Source: an uncultured Lachnospiraceae bacterium | Lineage (GTDB): Bacteria > Bacillota > Clostridia > Lachnospirales > Lachnospiraceae | Reading direction: 5' to 3' | Length of the DNA stretch: 33,403 nt | Assembly (NCBI GenBank): GCA_900316805.1 | Contig: ONEJ01000028.1 | Location: 1 to 33,403 of the forward strand | Shown here: positions 31,510-33,403 of the stretch, one piece after another | Layout: each line of letters begins with the position of its first letter | How positions within the stretch are numbered: the stretch's first letter is position 1 | Program-made: the position numbers and the translations under genes | The notes under the pieces: model-generated | Databases searched by the model: none | Told to the model about the DNA's origin: nothing | The model's input: the letters and a program-made list of their open reading frames with translations, nothing else

Positions 31510-31800
31510 CTATTCCGGAAGCTTGATTTTCGGATTCTTTTTTGCCTTACGGTAAAAAATCATTTTCTTTCCGATTACTTTGACAACCGTTGCATGGGTT
31601 CGCTCCCCGATCATATTTGCAATTTCCTTCGGGTCATCGATACAGTTCTTGAGTACAGAAACCTTAATCAGTTCCCGCTTCTCCAAAGCTGCATCCAGGG
31701 CATCGATAATTTCCGGTGTCAGGGAAGCCTTTCCAATCTGGAAAATCGGATCAATATTGCTTGCCAGACTGCCGAGATAGGCTCTCTGTCTGCTGTTCAT
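31510..31800 (-). CDS. yhbY: YhbY-type CRM RNA-binding protein
   Basis: A 96-residue protein made of a single CRM domain, associated with 50S assembly. MNSRQRAYLGSLASNIDPI, then FQIGKASLTPEIIDALDAAL, and ATVVKVIGKKMIFYRKAKK are the family's helical and strand blocks. GGAGG lies seven to eight bases upstream of the ATG. It lies between obgE and nadD. Confidence 0.93.
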   Translation of the reverse strand: MNSRQRAYLGSLASNIDPIFQIGKASLTPEIIDALDAALEKRELIKVSVLKNCIDDPKEIANMIGERTHATVVKVIGKKMIFYRKAKKNPKIKLPE

Positions 31801-31814
31801 AGAAACTTGTCCTC

Positions 31815-33403
<1,589 letters not shown>

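Overview
The window looks like core chromosome of a Gram-positive Clostridia member, most likely Lachnospiraceae. This rests on gene order and protein style: mutS-mutL-miaA, then radC-mreBCD-PBP2-minDE-rodA-mgsA-dacF, then yggS-sepF-ylmH-lspA-rluD, a divergent lexA/YneA-like pair with Gram-positive LexA boxes, and rpmA-obgE-yhbY-nadD-yqeK-rsfS. There is also a small-tailed XerC/D-type recombinase and a cytidylate-kinase-like protein of the kind common in that family. The species cannot be named from sequence reading alone. No rRNA, tRNA, transposase, prophage or CRISPR array was seen.

Layout, left to right. 1-9577 (+): a COG2509-type FAD oxidoreductase, a 460-base gap holding a regular array of short inverted motifs, mutS, an 83-bp tandem duplication made of two hairpins, then mutL-miaA-PLP lyase with overlapping ends. 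9630-19145 (+): radC followed by a cell-shape and division operon (mreB, mreC, mreD, PBP2, minD, minE, rodA, mgsA, D-Ala-D-Ala carboxypeptidase). 19149-19940: a promoter with an inverted-repeat leader, a small P-loop protein, a terminator and a convergent DUF378 membrane protein. 20014-25863 (+): a HlyD-like membrane protein, yggS, sepF, ylmH, lspA, rluD, then a separately promoted cytidylate-kinase-like gene. 26075-28675: dtd (-), a tyrosine recombinase (+) and a PlsC acyltransferase (-). 28847-29945: an SOS module, with a LysM protein (-) and lexA (+) diverging from a set of LexA boxes. 29977-33403 (-): rsfS, yqeK, nadD, yhbY, obgE and the 3' part of rpmA, transcribed leftward.

How the genes work together: the left block repairs mismatches (MutS/MutL) and modifies tRNA (MiaA). 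The central block builds and places the lateral wall: MreBCD scaffold, RodA glycosyltransferase, class B PBP2, DacF trimming, and MinD/MinE. The ylm block tethers FtsZ (SepF) and handles RNA and lipoproteins. The right block deals with ribosome assembly and silencing (ObgE, YhbY, RsfS, L27) and NAD synthesis.

Most worth a second look: (1) the array at 1952-2270, nine alternating ATGGGCG/CGCCCAT sites spaced 30 and 41 bases with an overall 71-base period; (2) the methylglyoxal synthase, which has Ser where the catalytic Asp of the GGDQQ motif is expected; (3) a Min locus with minD and a shortened minE but no minC; (4) an 83-bp double-hairpin repeat duplicated between mutS and mutL; (5) an MreB whose phosphate-binding motifs differ from the classical ones. 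All functional statements are from reading the sequence; no database search was run.
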